Positions 1 through 8,977 of a DNA stretch of 64,000 bases are shown here, one piece after another. The notes under the pieces are model-generated. The model was not told where the DNA came from. It ran no database searches and saw only the letters and a list, made by a program, of their open reading frames with translations. Numbering within the stretch: position 1 is the stretch's first letter; each line of letters starts with the position of its first letter. This DNA comes from Leclercia adecarboxylata. Lineage in GTDB: Bacteria > Pseudomonadota > Gammaproteobacteria > Enterobacterales > Enterobacteriaceae. The stretch is from positions 2,356,001-2,420,000 of the forward strand of contig NZ_CP035382.1 in NCBI RefSeq assembly GCF_006874705.1, given 5' to 3'. Made by a program: the position numbers and the translations under genes.

Positions 1-66
1 CAGCTCCAGCTCTTCACGGCTGAGGTCGTTGATGGAAATGATGTGTTTTTGATAAAGCGGATTCAT
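1..66 (-). CDS. pyrB: Aspartate carbamoyltransferase catalytic chain, N-terminal fragment
   Basis: Only the first 22 codons are inside the window; the gene runs off the left edge. The reverse strand reads [20 protein letters not shown] and onward, which matches the start of enterobacterial PyrB (E. coli has [21 protein letters not shown], so one residue is missing after Met). PyrB joins carbamoyl phosphate and aspartate in the first committed step of pyrimidine synthesis. An AGGAG ribosome site lies just upstream of the ATG, after the attenuator of the pyrL leader. The pyrI gene expected downstream is outside the window. Confidence 0.95.
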   Translation of the reverse strand, partial: [22 protein letters not shown]

Positions 67-81
67 TTTTATCTCCTGACG

Positions 82-117
82 CCGGGCAAAAAAAAGCCCC
101 TCAAATGAGGAGCTTCT
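82..117 (-). terminator. pyrBI attenuator terminator
   Basis: On the minus strand a ten-pair stem (AAGCTCCTCA with TGAGGGGCTT, two-base loop) is followed by eight T residues, directly before the pyrB ribosome site. In E. coli, UTP shortage stalls RNA polymerase so that the ribosome on pyrL can block this hairpin; plentiful UTP allows termination. The pyrL stop codon lies in the hairpin loop region, as that coupling requires. Confidence 0.92.
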
Positions 118-205
118 GGAATAGGGATTGCAATGGGAAGAAAAACGGCAGGCCAGCGTCTGTTTTAAGACGCGCAACGGCACTCTGTCGAACATGTTTG
201 AGCAT
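101..205 (-). CDS. pyrL: pyrBI operon leader peptide
   Basis: Small ORF of 34 codons: MLKHVRQSAVARLKTDAGLP, then FFFPLQSLFQKLLI. E. coli PyrL is 44 residues with the same RLKxDAGLPFFFP core, so this copy is shorter and its stop falls inside the attenuator. The Phe-rich core corresponds to the U-rich pause segment that senses UTP. An AGGAGG ribosome site lies four bases from the ATG. Translation of this peptide controls read-through into pyrB. The family is secure from the core motif and the position; the length difference is real in this sequence. Confidence 0.93.
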   Translation of the reverse strand: MLKHVRQSAVARLKTDAGLPFFFPLQSLFQKLLI

Positions 206-230
206 GCTTCCTCCTGGCAAATTGTGGGGC

Positions 231-258
231 ATTATACGCAGCCTGAATCGCGGATCAA
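231..258 (-). promoter_or_regulatory. pyrL-pyrB promoter
   Basis: Minus-strand -35 TTGATC (253-258) and consensus -10 TATAAT (231-236) with a 16-bp spacer, ending about 25 bases before the pyrL ATG. This is the expected sigma-70 promoter for the attenuated pyrBI transcript. Confidence 0.8.
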
Positions 259-354
259 GCGAATAATGCACACTTTAAGCAACGTAAAGGTTTCCGCGTG
301 CATGGTTATGCGCAAGAGCAAATCCCCACCAAAAAGTGGTGGTATGGCAGCTGA

Positions 355-861
<507 letters not shown>

Positions 862-865
862 TTTC

Positions 866-897
866 CCCTCGCCCTGACCCTCTCCCCAGGGAGAGGG
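866..897. repeat. Intergenic palindromic repeat, CCCTCTCCC family
   Basis: CCCTCGCCCTGACCC is followed by TCTCCCCAGGGAGA, which folds into a hairpin. The same element occurs inverted at 63099-63136 and its tail (TGAGGGTGAGGG) at about 5340. It sits between tabA and the yagE promoter. Such REP-like elements are common between genes of Enterobacter and relatives. Confidence 0.7.
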
Positions 898-990
898 AAC
901 ACGCCTCCCATTCTGTGATCCAGCTTAAAAAACACGCACTCCCTCCTTTTTCCGCATTGTCCTTCGCTTTCCCCACGTTCTAGTATGATC

Positions 991-1025
991 GTTAAATAAA
1001 TGAACGCTGTTCTATAATGTAGAAC
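991..1025 (+). promoter_or_regulatory. yagEF promoter with palindromic operator over the -10 box
   Basis: A 17-bp near-perfect palindrome GTTCTATAATGTAGAAC (1009-1025) contains a consensus -10 TATAAT (1013-1018); a weak -35 GTTAAA lies at 991-996 with a 16-bp spacer. A second GTTCTA half-site is at 977-982. The position and symmetry suit XynR (IclR family), encoded convergently downstream, as repressor; that link is inferred. Confidence 0.6.
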
Positions 1026-1049
1026 AAAATGATTCAGCAAGGAGATCGC

Positions 1050-1958
1050 ATGCAGCAGACTCTACAGTTCTCGGGGATTATTCCCCCCGTCTCCACTATC
1101 TTCACCGCCGATGGCGCACTGGATAAAGCCGGTACCGCCGCGCTGATCGACAGCATGATCGACGCAGGCGTCAATGGCCTGTTCTTTCTCGGCAGCGGCG
1201 GGGAGTTTTCCCAGCTCAACACCCAGGAGCGTAAAGCGATCGCCGAATTTGCCATCGCCCATGTGAATCGCCGCGTGCCGGTGCTGATCGGCACCGGGGG
1301 CACCAACGCCCGGGAAACCATCGAGCTGAGCCAGCACGCGCAGCAGGCGGGGGCAGACGGCATCGTGGTGATTAACCCCTACTACTGGAAAGTGTCGGAA
1401 GCGAACCTGATCCGCTACTTTGGGCAGGTGGCCGACAGCGTCACCCTGCCGGTGATCCTCTATAACTTCCCGGCCCTGACCGGACAGGATCTGACCCCGC
1501 AGTTGGTCAAAACCCTGGTGGACTCCCGCCGCAATATCGTGGGGATCAAAGACACCATCGACTCCGTGGCCCACCTGCGCAGCATGATCCTCACCGTTAA
1601 GGCGGCGCACCCGCACTTTGTGGTGCTCTGCGGCTATGACGATCACCTGTTCAATACCCTGCTGCTGGGCGGCGATGGGGCGATCTCGGCCAGCGGCAAC
1701 TTCGCCCCGCAGATCTCGGTGAAACTGCTGCAGGCCTACCGCGACGGCGACCTGGCGCAGGCTGCGCACTATCATCAGACCATGCTGCAAATCCCACAGA
1801 TGTATCAGCTGGATGCCCCGTTCGTGAACGTGATTAAAGAGGCGATTGCCCTCTGCGTGCGTCCGGTGTCCACCCACGTGCTGCCGCCTGCCGGGCCGCT
1901 GGATGAACCGCGCAAGGCGCAGCTGAAAGCGCTGCTGCAACAGCTCAAGCTCTGCTGA
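1050..1958 (+). CDS. yagE: 2-keto-3-deoxy-sugar acid aldolase (YagE type)
   Basis: 302 residues, DHDPS/NAL superfamily, close to E. coli YagE along its whole length ([16 protein letters not shown] start, LLQQLKLC end). YagE cleaves 2-keto-3-deoxy sugar acids to pyruvate plus an aldehyde; with YagF it can process D-xylonate through 2-keto-3-deoxy-xylonate. The Schiff-base lysine is in GIKDT and the tyrosine in INPYYW; the GTGGTN block is also present. The ATG at 1050 fits the family and has AAGGAG five bases upstream; the in-frame ATG at 1029 would add seven residues. yagF follows 14 bases after the stop, so the two form an operon. Confidence 0.93.
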   Translation: MQQTLQFSGIIPPVSTIFTADGALDKAGTAALIDSMIDAGVNGLFFLGSGGEFSQLNTQERKAIAEFAIAHVNRRVPVLIGTGGTNARETIELSQHAQQAGADGIVVINPYYWKVSEANLIRYFGQVADSVTLPVILYNFPALTGQDLTPQLVKTLVDSRRNIVGIKDTIDSVAHLRSMILTVKAAHPHFVVLCGYDDHLFNTLLLGGDGAISASGNFAPQISVKLLQAYRDGDLAQAAHYHQTMLQIPQMYQLDAPFVNVIKEAIALCVRPVSTHVLPPAGPLDEPRKAQLKALLQQLKLC

Positions 1959-1972
1959 ACCGGAAGGTGACG

Positions 1973-3940
1973 ATGTCGATAGAGACGATTTTTACCCCGC
2001 AGGATGACGCCTTCTACTCGGTGATCACCCACGCGGCCGGGCCGCAGGGGGCGCTGCCCCTGACCCCGCAGATGCTGATGGAATCCCCGAGCGGCAATCT
2101 GTTTGGCATGACCCAGAACGCCGGAATGGGCTGGGATGCCAATAAACTCACCGGCAAAGAGGTGCTGATTATCGGCACCCAGGGCGGGATCCGCGCGGGC
2201 GATGGCCGCCCGGTGGCGCTGGGTTACCACACCGGACACTGGGAGATTGGCCTGCAGATGCAGGCCGCGGCAAAAGAGATCACCCGCAACGGTGGGATCC
2301 CCTTTGCCGCCTTTGTCAGCGACCCCTGCGACGGGCGCTCCCAGGGCACGCACGGGATGTTTGACTCCCTGCCGTACCGCAACGATGCGGCGATCGTCTT
2401 TCGGCGGCTGATCCGCTCCCTGCCCACGCGCCGGGCGGTGATTGGCGTCGCCACCTGCGACAAAGGCCTCCCCGCCACCATGATTGCGCTGGCGTCTATG
2501 CACAACCTGCCGACCATTCTGGTGCCGGGCGGCGCCACGCTGCCACCCACCTTCGGCGAGGACGCCGGCAAGGTGCAGACCATCGGGGCGCGTTACGCTA
2601 ACCATGAGCTCTCCCTGCAGGAGGCCGCCGAGCTGGGCTGCCGCGCCTGCGCCTCACCGGGGGGCGGCTGCCAGTTCCTCGGCACCGCAGGCACCTCACA
2701 GGTGGTGGCCGAAGCCTTAGGCCTGGCGCTGCCGCACTCGGCGCTGGCCCCGTCCGGACAGGACGTGTGGCTGGAGATCTCCCGCCAGTCGGCGCGGGCG
2801 GTGGTCGAGCTGGATAACCGCGGCATCACCACCCGCGATATCCTTACCGACAAGGCCATTGAGAACGCGATGGTGATCCACGCCGCGTTCGGCGGCTCCA
2901 CCAACCTGCTGCTGCACATCCCGGCCATTGCCCACGCGGCGGGCTGCACTATTCCTGACGTCGACCACTGGACCCGCGTCAACCGTAAGGTGCCGCGGCT
3001 GGTGAGCGTATTACCGAACGGGCCGGATTATCACCCGACGGTGCGGGCGTTCCTCGCGGGCGGCGTGCCGGAGGTGATGCTCCATCTGCGCGATCTTGGC
3101 CTGCTGCATCTGGATGCCATGACCGTCACCGGCCAGACCGTGGGGGAAAACCTCGACTGGTGGCAGGCCTCGGAACGCCGGGAGCGCTTCCGCCAGTGCC
3201 TGCGCGAGCAGGACGGGGTGGATCCTGACGATGTGATCCTGCCCCCGGAACGCGCCAACGCCCGCGGGCTCACCTCTACGGTGGCGTTCCCGGTGGGCAA
3301 CATCGCCCCGGAAGGATCGGTGATCAAGGCTACGGCGATCGACCCGTCGGTGGTGGGTGAGGACGGCGTTTATCGCCACACCGGTCGGGCGCGGGTGTTT
3401 GTCTCGGAAGCCCGAGCAATCAAGGCGATCAAAAGCGGCGAGATCGAGCAGGGCGACATCATGGTGGTGATCGGCGGCGGGCCGTCCGGCACCGGGATGG
3501 AAGAGACCTATCAGCTGACCTCGGCGCTCAAGCATGTCTCCTGGGGAAAAACCGTATCGCTGATCACCGATGCCCGCTTCTCGGGCGTCTCGACCGGAGC
3601 CTGTTTTGGTCATGTGGCGCCTGAAGCGCTGGCGGGTGGGCCGATTGGCAAACTGCGCGATAACGACATCATCGAAATTGTGGTGGATCGCCTCTCCCTG
3701 ACCGGCAGCGTCAACTTTATCGGCACGCCGCTGGCACCGCTCACGCCCGAAGAGGGGGCAACAGAGCTGGCGCGTCGTCAGCCGCATCCGGAACTGCACG
3801 CCCATGATTTTTTACCTGACGATACGCGCCTGTGGGCGGCCTTACAGTCGGTGAGCGGCGGGACCTGGAAAGGCTGTATTTACGACACGGATAAAATTAT
3901 CGAGGTCATTAACGCCGGTAAAAAAGCGCTCGGTTTATAA
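1973..3940 (+). CDS. yagF: D-xylonate dehydratase (YagF/YjhG family)
   Basis: 655-residue IlvD/Edd-family dehydratase, near-identical to E. coli YagF and less so to YjhG. It removes water from D-xylonate to give 2-keto-3-deoxy-xylonate, the substrate for the aldolase made just upstream. Iron-sulfur cluster cysteines are expected in SDPCDGR, VATCDKG and the GGGCQF segment, as in the family; C-terminal blocks [11 protein letters not shown] and ITDARFSG are also intact. ATG at 1973 follows a GGAAGG site; GTG at 1967 is an in-frame alternative. It ends 33 bases from convergent xynR. No xylonate transporter gene (yagG-like) is adjacent. Confidence 0.93.
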   Translation: MSIETIFTPQDDAFYSVITHAAGPQGALPLTPQMLMESPSGNLFGMTQNAGMGWDANKLTGKEVLIIGTQGGIRAGDGRPVALGYHTGHWEIGLQMQAAAKEITRNGGIPFAAFVSDPCDGRSQGTHGMFDSLPYRNDAAIVFRRLIRSLPTRRAVIGVATCDKGLPATMIALASMHNLPTILVPGGATLPPTFGEDAGKVQTIGARYANHELSLQEAAELGCRACASPGGGCQFLGTAGTSQVVAEALGLALPHSALAPSGQDVWLEISRQSARAVVELDNRGITTRDILTDKAIENAMVIHAAFGGSTNLLLHIPAIAHAAGCTIPDVDHWTRVNRKVPRLVSVLPNGPDYHPTVRAFLAGGVPEVMLHLRDLGLLHLDAMTVTGQTVGENLDWWQASERRERFRQCLREQDGVDPDDVILPPERANARGLTSTVAFPVGNIAPEGSVIKATAIDPSVVGEDGVYRHTGRARVFVSEARAIKAIKSGEIEQGDIMVVIGGGPSGTGMEETYQLTSALKHVSWGKTVSLITDARFSGVSTGACFGHVAPEALAGGPIGKLRDNDIIEIVVDRLSLTGSVNFIGTPLAPLTPEEGATELARRQPHPELHAHDFLPDDTRLWAALQSVSGGTWKGCIYDTDKIIEVINAGKKALGL

Positions 3941-3973
3941 GCCCTTCAGCCAGATACCGGGAGCAGATTAACC

Positions 3974-4732
3974 TCAGGCCGGGTAGCCCAGGGCGCGTGA
4001 GAGCTGGCGCCCGGCCTCCTGTAGCTGCTCGCGAAAACGCGCCAGCTCATCGTCGTCGACGCGGGAGGTCAGGGTCGACAGGCTCAGGGCGGCGATAACC
4101 CGGGATTCATGGTTACGCACCGGGACCGACACGCAGCGCACCCCCTGCTCGTTCTCTTCGCTGTCGAGGGCATAACCCTGCTCGCGGGTCTGTGCCAGCG
4201 CGGCCAGCAGCGCCTCGCGTGAGGCCAGAGTCGCGGGGGTATAAGTGGTGTACTGATAACCGTCGAGCAGCGTGTTCAGTTCGGTGTCGCTCAGCCAGGC
4301 GATCAGCACTTTGCCGATGGCGGTGGCATGCACCGGCAGGCGACGGCCAATGCGCGAGTAGGCGATGGCCGCCAGCTTGCCTTCAATCTTCTCGATATAG
4401 ACCCCTTCGCGCCCGTCCAGAATGCCCAGATGGGTGGTCTGCCCGGTGCGCTCCGACATCGCCGTCAGCCAGTGCTTCGCCTTCTGGCGAATATCCATGG
4501 TGCTCACCACGAAGTGGCCGCGCTCGACCAGCTTCATGCCCGGGCGATATTTGCCGTTCTCCGGGTTCTGATCGATATAGCCGTGCAGCTGCAGGGTTTT
4601 AAGCAGCGAGTGGAGGGTGCTCTTGCTCAGGCCCATCTGTTTACTGATGTCGGTGATTTTGAGTTCCGTCGCCTGTTCGTTAAACAGATCGAGGATCTGT
4701 AAGGCACGTTCAACAGATTGAATAATAGGCAT
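3974..4732 (-). CDS. xynR: IclR-family xylonate regulator
   Basis: 252 residues, near-identical to E. coli XynR (YagI), which represses the yagEF xylonate genes. The N-terminal winged helix covers about residues 5-60 (VERALQILDLF, then GLSKSTLHSLLKTL); the IclR effector domain follows with GRRLPVHATAIGK and the C-terminal RCVSVPV block. It is convergent with yagF. The likely target is the palindrome over the yagE -10 box. The ATG matches the family start (MPIIQSVERAL), and the ribosome site is weak. Confidence 0.92.
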   Translation of the reverse strand: MPIIQSVERALQILDLFNEQATELKITDISKQMGLSKSTLHSLLKTLQLHGYIDQNPENGKYRPGMKLVERGHFVVSTMDIRQKAKHWLTAMSERTGQTTHLGILDGREGVYIEKIEGKLAAIAYSRIGRRLPVHATAIGKVLIAWLSDTELNTLLDGYQYTTYTPATLASREALLAALAQTREQGYALDSEENEQGVRCVSVPVRNHESRVIAALSLSTLTSRVDDDELARFREQLQEAGRQLSRALGYPA

Positions 4733-5000
4733 AAGTTCGGCACATCCGCGCTGGAATTAAGGCGAAAACGTACCCTGTTTACGTTGAAAAATCAATCGAC
4801 AAGGGAGGCGGGGGCTTTGACGATCCTGTTACCGTCACAGGCAATCATGGCGGAAAAATTTGACATAAGTCATTCCTGATACTTATGGATTCAAGTTAAA
4901 AAGATAGGCTGTGCCTATTACTCACATTTTCATTGTTCTTTTACACTCATTAACCGTAAGGCTTTCTGCATTTTTTATGGCTCGTTTAAAAGGTATTTTG

Positions 5001-5360
5001 ATGACTGCTTCTAAAACTTGGGTTTCTTTAGGCACCATTGCCAGTCCGGCCACAGGGACGTTATTTTCAAAAATTCTGACTCAACATAATCATAAATATA
5101 TCCTGTGGTATAACGGCGAGCAGCTTTTTAAACCCGGCGATCGGATAAAAGTCATTTATAATCGTTTATTTATTAACGACGAGCCCTGCGATATTAATAT
5201 TCTGCAGATCGACAAATACAGCCACACCCTGTGGCGCGTAATGAATAAGATGTCCAGCTGCCCCGGCCATCGCGACCCGGAGAGCAAGACGTGCGATGCT
5301 CCGGTAAAATGTATTTTTAAACAGTGCCCGTTCGGCAAGATGAGGGTGAGGGCAAATTAA
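5001..5360 (+). CDS. Hypothetical protein with Cys-rich C-terminus
   Basis: I do not recognise this 119-residue product (start MTASKTWVSLGTI). It occupies the place of E. coli yjgL between the tabA side and argI but does not resemble it. The C-terminus has four cysteines in CPGH, TCDA, KCIF and QCPF, which could bind metal or form disulfides. The ATG at 5001 has AAAGG upstream; in-frame starts at 4911 (GTG) and 4980 would add a hydrophobic leader. A candidate promoter is TTGACA (4860) with TATGGA (4884), spacer 18. The last codons run into a fragment of the TGAGGGTGAGGG repeat, so the original C-terminus may have been altered. Confidence 0.5.
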   Translation: MTASKTWVSLGTIASPATGTLFSKILTQHNHKYILWYNGEQLFKPGDRIKVIYNRLFINDEPCDINILQIDKYSHTLWRVMNKMSSCPGHRDPESKTCDAPVKCIFKQCPFGKMRVRAN

Positions 5361-5406
5361 TAAGCCGGTAAACTATTCTGTCGACAAGTAAATAATATAA
5401 ATATCA

Positions 5407-5425
5407 GGAGGGCGGCAACCCTCCC
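5407..5425 (-). terminator. Terminator after argI
   Basis: Inverted repeat GGAGGG (5407-5412) with CCCTCC (5419-5424), about 20 bases past the argI stop on the minus strand, followed there by an AT-rich run. It could also end the converging small ORF. Confidence 0.6.
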
Positions 5426-5444
5426 GTCATTTTAAAAGCAGGCG

Positions 5445-6449
5445 TTATTCACCCAGAGTGGCGACCATCACCGCTTTAATGGTGTGCATCCGGTTCTCTG
5501 CCTGGTCAAATACCACGCTCGCCGCCGACTCAAATACCTCGTCCGTCACTTCCATTCCGCCGTGCAGATCGAACTCCTTCGCCATCTGCTGGCCCAGCGT
5601 GGTCTGGTCGTCGTGGAATGCCGGCAGACAGTGCAGGAACTTGACGTCCGGGTTCCCCGTCAGGGCCATCATCTGGCTGTTCACCTGATAGCCACGCAGC
5701 AGCGCAATCCGCTCGGCCCACTTCTCTTTGGCTTCGCCCATCGACACCCACACGTCGGTGTAGATGAAATCGGCGTCCTTCACGCCCGCCGCCACGTCTT
5801 CGGTGAGGGTGATTTTGCCGCCGTTCTTCTCTGCCAGCGCGCTGCACTCCGCCACCAGGCTCTCTTCCGGCCAGCAGGCCTTCGGGGCCACCAGACGCAG
5901 ATCCAGCCCGGTGAGCGCCGCCGCTTCCAGTATCGAGTTACCCATGTTGTTACGCGCGTCGCCGGTATAGACCAGCACCATCTCGTTAAAGGCTTTGCCC
6001 GGCAGATGCTCCTGCATGGTGAGCAGGTCCGCCAGCAGCTGGGTTGGATGGAACTCATTGGTCAGCCCGTTCCACACCGGCACGCCGGCATATTCCGCCA
6101 GGGTTTCGACAACTTCCTGACCATGGCCGCGATACTGAATGCCGTCGTACATCCGGCCCAGCACGCGGGCGGTATCTTTAATTGATTCTTTATGCCCAAT
6201 CTGGCTGCCGCTCGGCCCGAGATACGTGACGCGTGCGCCTTGGTCAAATGCGGCAACTTCGAAAGAGCATCTGGTACGGGTAGAGTCTTTTTCGAAGATG
6301 AGCGCGATGTTTTTGCCAGTAAGTTTCTGTACTTCAGTCCCTTTTTTCTTATCGGCTTTCAGCTGTGCCGAGAGGGCAAGCAGAGAGGTGAGCTGTGCGG
6401 GAGTAAAATCGAGCAATTTAAGAAAATGTTTTTTATACAGTTCAGACAT
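5445..6449 (-). CDS. argI: Ornithine carbamoyltransferase
   Basis: 334 residues, full length. It carbamoylates ornithine to citrulline in arginine synthesis and works as a cytoplasmic trimer. The carbamoyl-phosphate loop [21 protein letters not shown], the ornithine SMG loop ([13 protein letters not shown]) and the catalytic HCLPAFHD are all present. ATG at 6449 ([10 protein letters not shown]) matches E. coli ArgI (MSGFYHKHFL) and has GAGGA upstream; the longer 340-residue reading is not supported. Two ARG boxes lie just upstream, so ArgR-arginine repression is expected. It is divergent from rraB, the standard enterobacterial order. Confidence 0.96.
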   Translation of the reverse strand: MSELYKKHFLKLLDFTPAQLTSLLALSAQLKADKKKGTEVQKLTGKNIALIFEKDSTRTRCSFEVAAFDQGARVTYLGPSGSQIGHKESIKDTARVLGRMYDGIQYRGHGQEVVETLAEYAGVPVWNGLTNEFHPTQLLADLLTMQEHLPGKAFNEMVLVYTGDARNNMGNSILEAAALTGLDLRLVAPKACWPEESLVAECSALAEKNGGKITLTEDVAAGVKDADFIYTDVWVSMGEAKEKWAERIALLRGYQVNSQMMALTGNPDVKFLHCLPAFHDDQTTLGQQMAKEFDLHGGMEVTDEVFESAASVVFDQAENRMHTIKAVMVATLGE

Positions 6450-6476
6450 TTTATCCTCACATGGCAAAGGCCACTT

Positions 6477-6520
6477 ATTGAATTAAAATTCACTTTATCT
6501 GTATCAATATTCACTTGCAA
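6477..6520 (-). promoter_or_regulatory. Tandem ARG boxes and argI promoter
   Basis: Two 18-bp ARG boxes are separated by exactly 3 bp: box 1 at 6477-6494 (TGAAT-taaa-ATTCA) and box 2 at 6498-6515 (TGTAT-caat-ATTCA). This is the classical ArgR hexamer arrangement. A minus-strand -35 TTGCAA lies at 6515-6520, so the boxes cover the promoter. Confidence 0.88.
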
Positions 6521-6613
6521 CCCCGATTCACAAATCTTTCTTACAAAGGTGGAGGCAAACACATCCGTGTGTGAAAATAGAAGTATCTGCCGCACTTTAA
6601 AGAGGAACGAGCC

Positions 6614-7036
6614 ATGGCAAACCCAGAACTGCTGGAAGAACAGCGCGAAGAGACGCGACTGATTATTGAAGAACTGCTGGAAGACGGCAGCGATCCGGAT
6701 GCGCTGTACACCATCGAGCACCATTTCTCTGCGGATGATTTCGAAGCGCTGGAAAAGCTGGCGGTTGAAGCCTTCCGTCTGGGTTACGAAGTGACGGAGC
6801 CAGAAGAGCTGGAAGTGGAAGAGGGCGACACCGTCATCTGCTGCGACATCCTGAGCGAAGGCGCGCTGAAGGCAGAGCTGATCGACGCCCAGGTTGAACA
6901 GCTGATGGACCTGGCCGAACGTTTTGAAGTGGAATACGACGGCTGGGGCACCTACTTCGAAGATCCGAACGGCGAAGAGGGTGACGACGAAGACGACGAA
7001 GATTTTGACGAAGACGACGACGGCGTGCGTCACTAA
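6614..7036 (+). CDS. rraB: Ribonuclease E inhibitor RraB
   Basis: 140 residues, close to E. coli RraB from [20 protein letters not shown] to the DDDGVRH end. RraB binds the C-terminal scaffold region of RNase E and changes degradosome composition and mRNA decay. The protein is very acidic, with a run of Asp/Glu over the last 25 residues ([17 protein letters not shown]), as in the family. AGAGGA precedes the ATG. It is divergent from argI and is followed by miaE. Confidence 0.96.
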   Translation: MANPELLEEQREETRLIIEELLEDGSDPDALYTIEHHFSADDFEALEKLAVEAFRLGYEVTEPEELEVEEGDTVICCDILSEGALKAELIDAQVEQLMDLAERFEVEYDGWGTYFEDPNGEEGDDEDDEDFDEDDDGVRH

Positions 7037-7045
7037 GTATGATTT

Positions 7046-7065
7046 GCGGCAGCTTCGGCTGCCGC
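7046..7065 (+). terminator. Hairpin between rraB and miaE
   Basis: Eight-pair stem GCGGCAGC with GCTGCCGC around a TTCG tetraloop, followed by only three T residues. It is a strong RNA hairpin but a poor intrinsic terminator, so it may stabilise the rraB mRNA or end it partially. Confidence 0.6.
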
Positions 7066-7081
7066 TTTGCAAGGTTCAATG

Positions 7082-7840
7082 ATGGATTACCCGCAGATAC
7101 TCGCCCCTGTTCTCAACTTCCTCCAGTGCCCGACCCCGCAAGCGTGGATTGATAAAGCCCGCGACCCGGCTAACCTGCCGCTGCTGCTCACCGACCATAT
7201 GGTGTGCGAACTCAAAGCTGCCCAGACCGCGCTGTTATTAGTGCGCAAATACGTCGCCGACGAGAGCGGTGCCGACGCGCTGCTCGAGTGGCTCAAGCCC
7301 TATGAAGCCTTTACCTTCCGCGAAGGCCCGGAACCGGATTTCGTCGCCCTGCATAAGCAGATTGGCAAAAGCGTGATGCCGAAGACCGACGACCCCTGGG
7401 GTCAGGCGCTTATCGACAGCATGGTGCTGCTGATTAAAGAGGAGCTGCACCATTTCTGGCAGGTGCGCGAGGCGATGCTGTCCCGCAACATCCCCTACGT
7501 CAAAATCACCGCCAGCCGCTATGCCAAAGGGATGCTGAAAGCCGTGCGCACCCACGAGCCGCTGACGCTGATCGACAAACTGATTTGCGGGGCCTATATC
7601 GAAGCCCGCTCCTGCGAACGCTTCGCCGCGCTGGCCCCGTTCCTCGACGAGGAGTTGCAGAAGTTTTACCTGTCGCTGCTGCGCTCCGAGGCGCGGCATT
7701 ATCAGGACTATCTGACGCTTGCCCAACAGGTGAGCGACGAGGATATCTCTCCCCGCATACAGCTTTTTGGTGAAATTGAAGCCACACTGATCTCATCACC
7801 GGACAACGAGTTTCGCTTCCATAGCGGCGTGCCGGTGTAA
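7082..7840 (+). CDS. miaE: tRNA 2-methylthio-N6-isopentenyladenosine-37 hydroxylase
   Basis: 252-residue non-haem di-iron monooxygenase that hydroxylates ms2i6A37 in tRNAs reading UNN codons, using oxygen. MiaE is known from Salmonella and absent from E. coli K-12. The di-iron ligands lie in four-helix blocks visible here: ELKAAQ, KEELHHFWQV, ARSCERFAAL and RSEARHYQDYL (ExxH pairs). The C-terminus EFRFHSGVPV matches the family. ATG 7082 is seven bases from AAGG; the ATG at 7079 directly before it is equally in frame. It sits between rraB and a hypothetical gene. Confidence 0.94.
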   Translation: MDYPQILAPVLNFLQCPTPQAWIDKARDPANLPLLLTDHMVCELKAAQTALLLVRKYVADESGADALLEWLKPYEAFTFREGPEPDFVALHKQIGKSVMPKTDDPWGQALIDSMVLLIKEELHHFWQVREAMLSRNIPYVKITASRYAKGMLKAVRTHEPLTLIDKLICGAYIEARSCERFAALAPFLDEELQKFYLSLLRSEARHYQDYLTLAQQVSDEDISPRIQLFGEIEATLISSPDNEFRFHSGVPV

Positions 7841-7874
7841 ACCGGCATAGCTAAAGGATCAAGGATGCGTAACG

Positions 7875-8606
7875 ATGAGAAGAGCGTGGACTCGTATAGC
7901 AGTGGTAGCGGTTATCTCCGCAGCAGTGGCCTTCTGGGTTTATTACGACAAGCAGCGCCTGCAAAACACCCCCGAACATCGACTTGATACCGTCCTTAAC
8001 GCCATGCCCTCCTGGCAGGTGCTGAGAGAGCAGGACCCCCGATTTGTGGCACGTATCCGCGAGCAGATCCTCACCATGCAGAAAGCGGGGGAGTCTGAGC
8101 AGGAGATTATCGACGTGGTCCAGCCGCAGATCCTCGAGCTGCAGATGTCGCGCCTGCAATATGCCCCCGACGCCAATGCGGTGGCCTGGATGACGATCAA
8201 TATGGAGCAGACCGCCGCCATTCAGAAGGTGAGTGACGATGCCTGCTTCCGCTTCTTATTCCCTGCCGTAAAGGGCGGCATCAACCCGATGCGTGTGCTG
8301 GATAAAGATATGATGCAGCGCCGCCTGCAGGCCGACGCCGACATGATGCGCACGGGCTGGGGGAAAAACCGCCATACCGTTAGTCCGGAGGAACATGCCG
8401 CCGCCGTGGAGGATGTGCGGCCGATTATGCAGTCCCTCGCCAGCCAGTACGGGGTGGCGATCCAGCTGCTGGTGATGCCGGAGAACGCGGTAGGCAAAGA
8501 GAAGCTCACCTGCGAGTTGGTGCAGGCGATGTGGGCGAAGGTGCTTGCGCTGCCGGAGCAGAAGGCGGCGAGGGTGATTCGGCTGGCGGTGATGGAACTG
8601 GATTGA
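7875..8606 (+). CDS. Hypothetical membrane-anchored protein
   Basis: 243 residues with one N-terminal hydrophobic segment (about residues 8-23, AVVAVISAAVAFWVYY) after an Arg-rich start, so it is probably anchored with the bulk in the periplasm. The rest is helical and charged, with PSWQVLREQDPRF, CFRFLFP and a C-terminal GKEKLTCELVQAMWAKVLAL block; two cysteines could pair. I recognise no catalytic motif. It starts 34 bases after miaE with AAGGAT nine bases upstream, so co-transcription with miaE is likely. Its function is unknown. Confidence 0.75.
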   Translation: MRRAWTRIAVVAVISAAVAFWVYYDKQRLQNTPEHRLDTVLNAMPSWQVLREQDPRFVARIREQILTMQKAGESEQEIIDVVQPQILELQMSRLQYAPDANAVAWMTINMEQTAAIQKVSDDACFRFLFPAVKGGINPMRVLDKDMMQRRLQADADMMRTGWGKNRHTVSPEEHAAAVEDVRPIMQSLASQYGVAIQLLVMPENAVGKEKLTCELVQAMWAKVLALPEQKAARVIRLAVMELD

Positions 8607-8655
8607 GGGGGGCGCTGGTTTTTTGGGCACTTAGCGCGGTTTAGCGCGTCGCCGC

Positions 8656-8683
8656 TTGCATGGCGGCGCGCGACAGGTATAAT
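8656..8683 (+). promoter_or_regulatory. leuX promoter
   Basis: TTGCAT (8656-8661) and consensus TATAAT (8678-8683), spacer 16, 27 bases before the mature tRNA. Confidence 0.85.
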
Positions 8684-8710
8684 CCACAACGTTTCCGCAT
8701 CCCCTTCAGT

Positions 8711-8795
8711 GCCGAAGTGGCGAAATCGGTAGACGCAGTTGATTCAAAATCAACCGTAGAAATACGTGCCGGTTCGAGTCCGGCCTTCGGCACCA
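8711..8795 (+). tRNA. leuX: tRNA-Leu (CAA)
   Basis: 85-nt class II tRNA that appears identical to E. coli leuX. The acceptor stem GCCGAAG pairs with CTTCGGC, CCA is encoded, the anticodon loop TTCAAAA gives CAA, and a long variable arm is present. leuX reads UUG codons and is a well-known integration hotspot; accessory genes begin just downstream here. No second copy of the tRNA 3' end was found in the window. Confidence 0.99.
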
Positions 8796-8810
8796 TAAGA
8801 TGCAAAAATT

Positions 8811-8837
8811 AAGTCGCTTAAGGGCGGCTTTTTTTGT
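8811..8837 (+). terminator. leuX terminator
   Basis: Stem AAGTCGC with GCGGCTT (one G-T pair), then a run of T residues, 15 bases after the tRNA CCA end. Confidence 0.88.
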
Positions 8838-8932
8838 GTCTGGAATTTGTTATTGGAAGAAGGTTCCTTACTTTTTGAATTTCTGATGCTGGTACCGATG
8901 ATTTTTATCAAGATCCTGTGCAATACTCCATC

Positions 8933-8964
8933 CTCAGCATAAGTGTCGTATGACTTATGCCGAG
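8933..8964. terminator. Inverted repeat at the end of hsdR
   Basis: Twelve-base arms CTCAGCATAAGT and ACTTATGCCGAG with one mismatch and an eight-base loop, 14 bases beyond the hsdR stop. Probably a terminator hairpin for the hsd operon. It lies near the island edge, so an attachment-site role cannot be excluded. Confidence 0.5.
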
Positions 8965-8977
8965 GAAACGGCATCTA

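Noticed and set aside
8750..8974. 74-codon minus-strand frame that runs through leuX
   Set aside because: It overlaps the tRNA and its terminator, so it cannot be a sensible gene.
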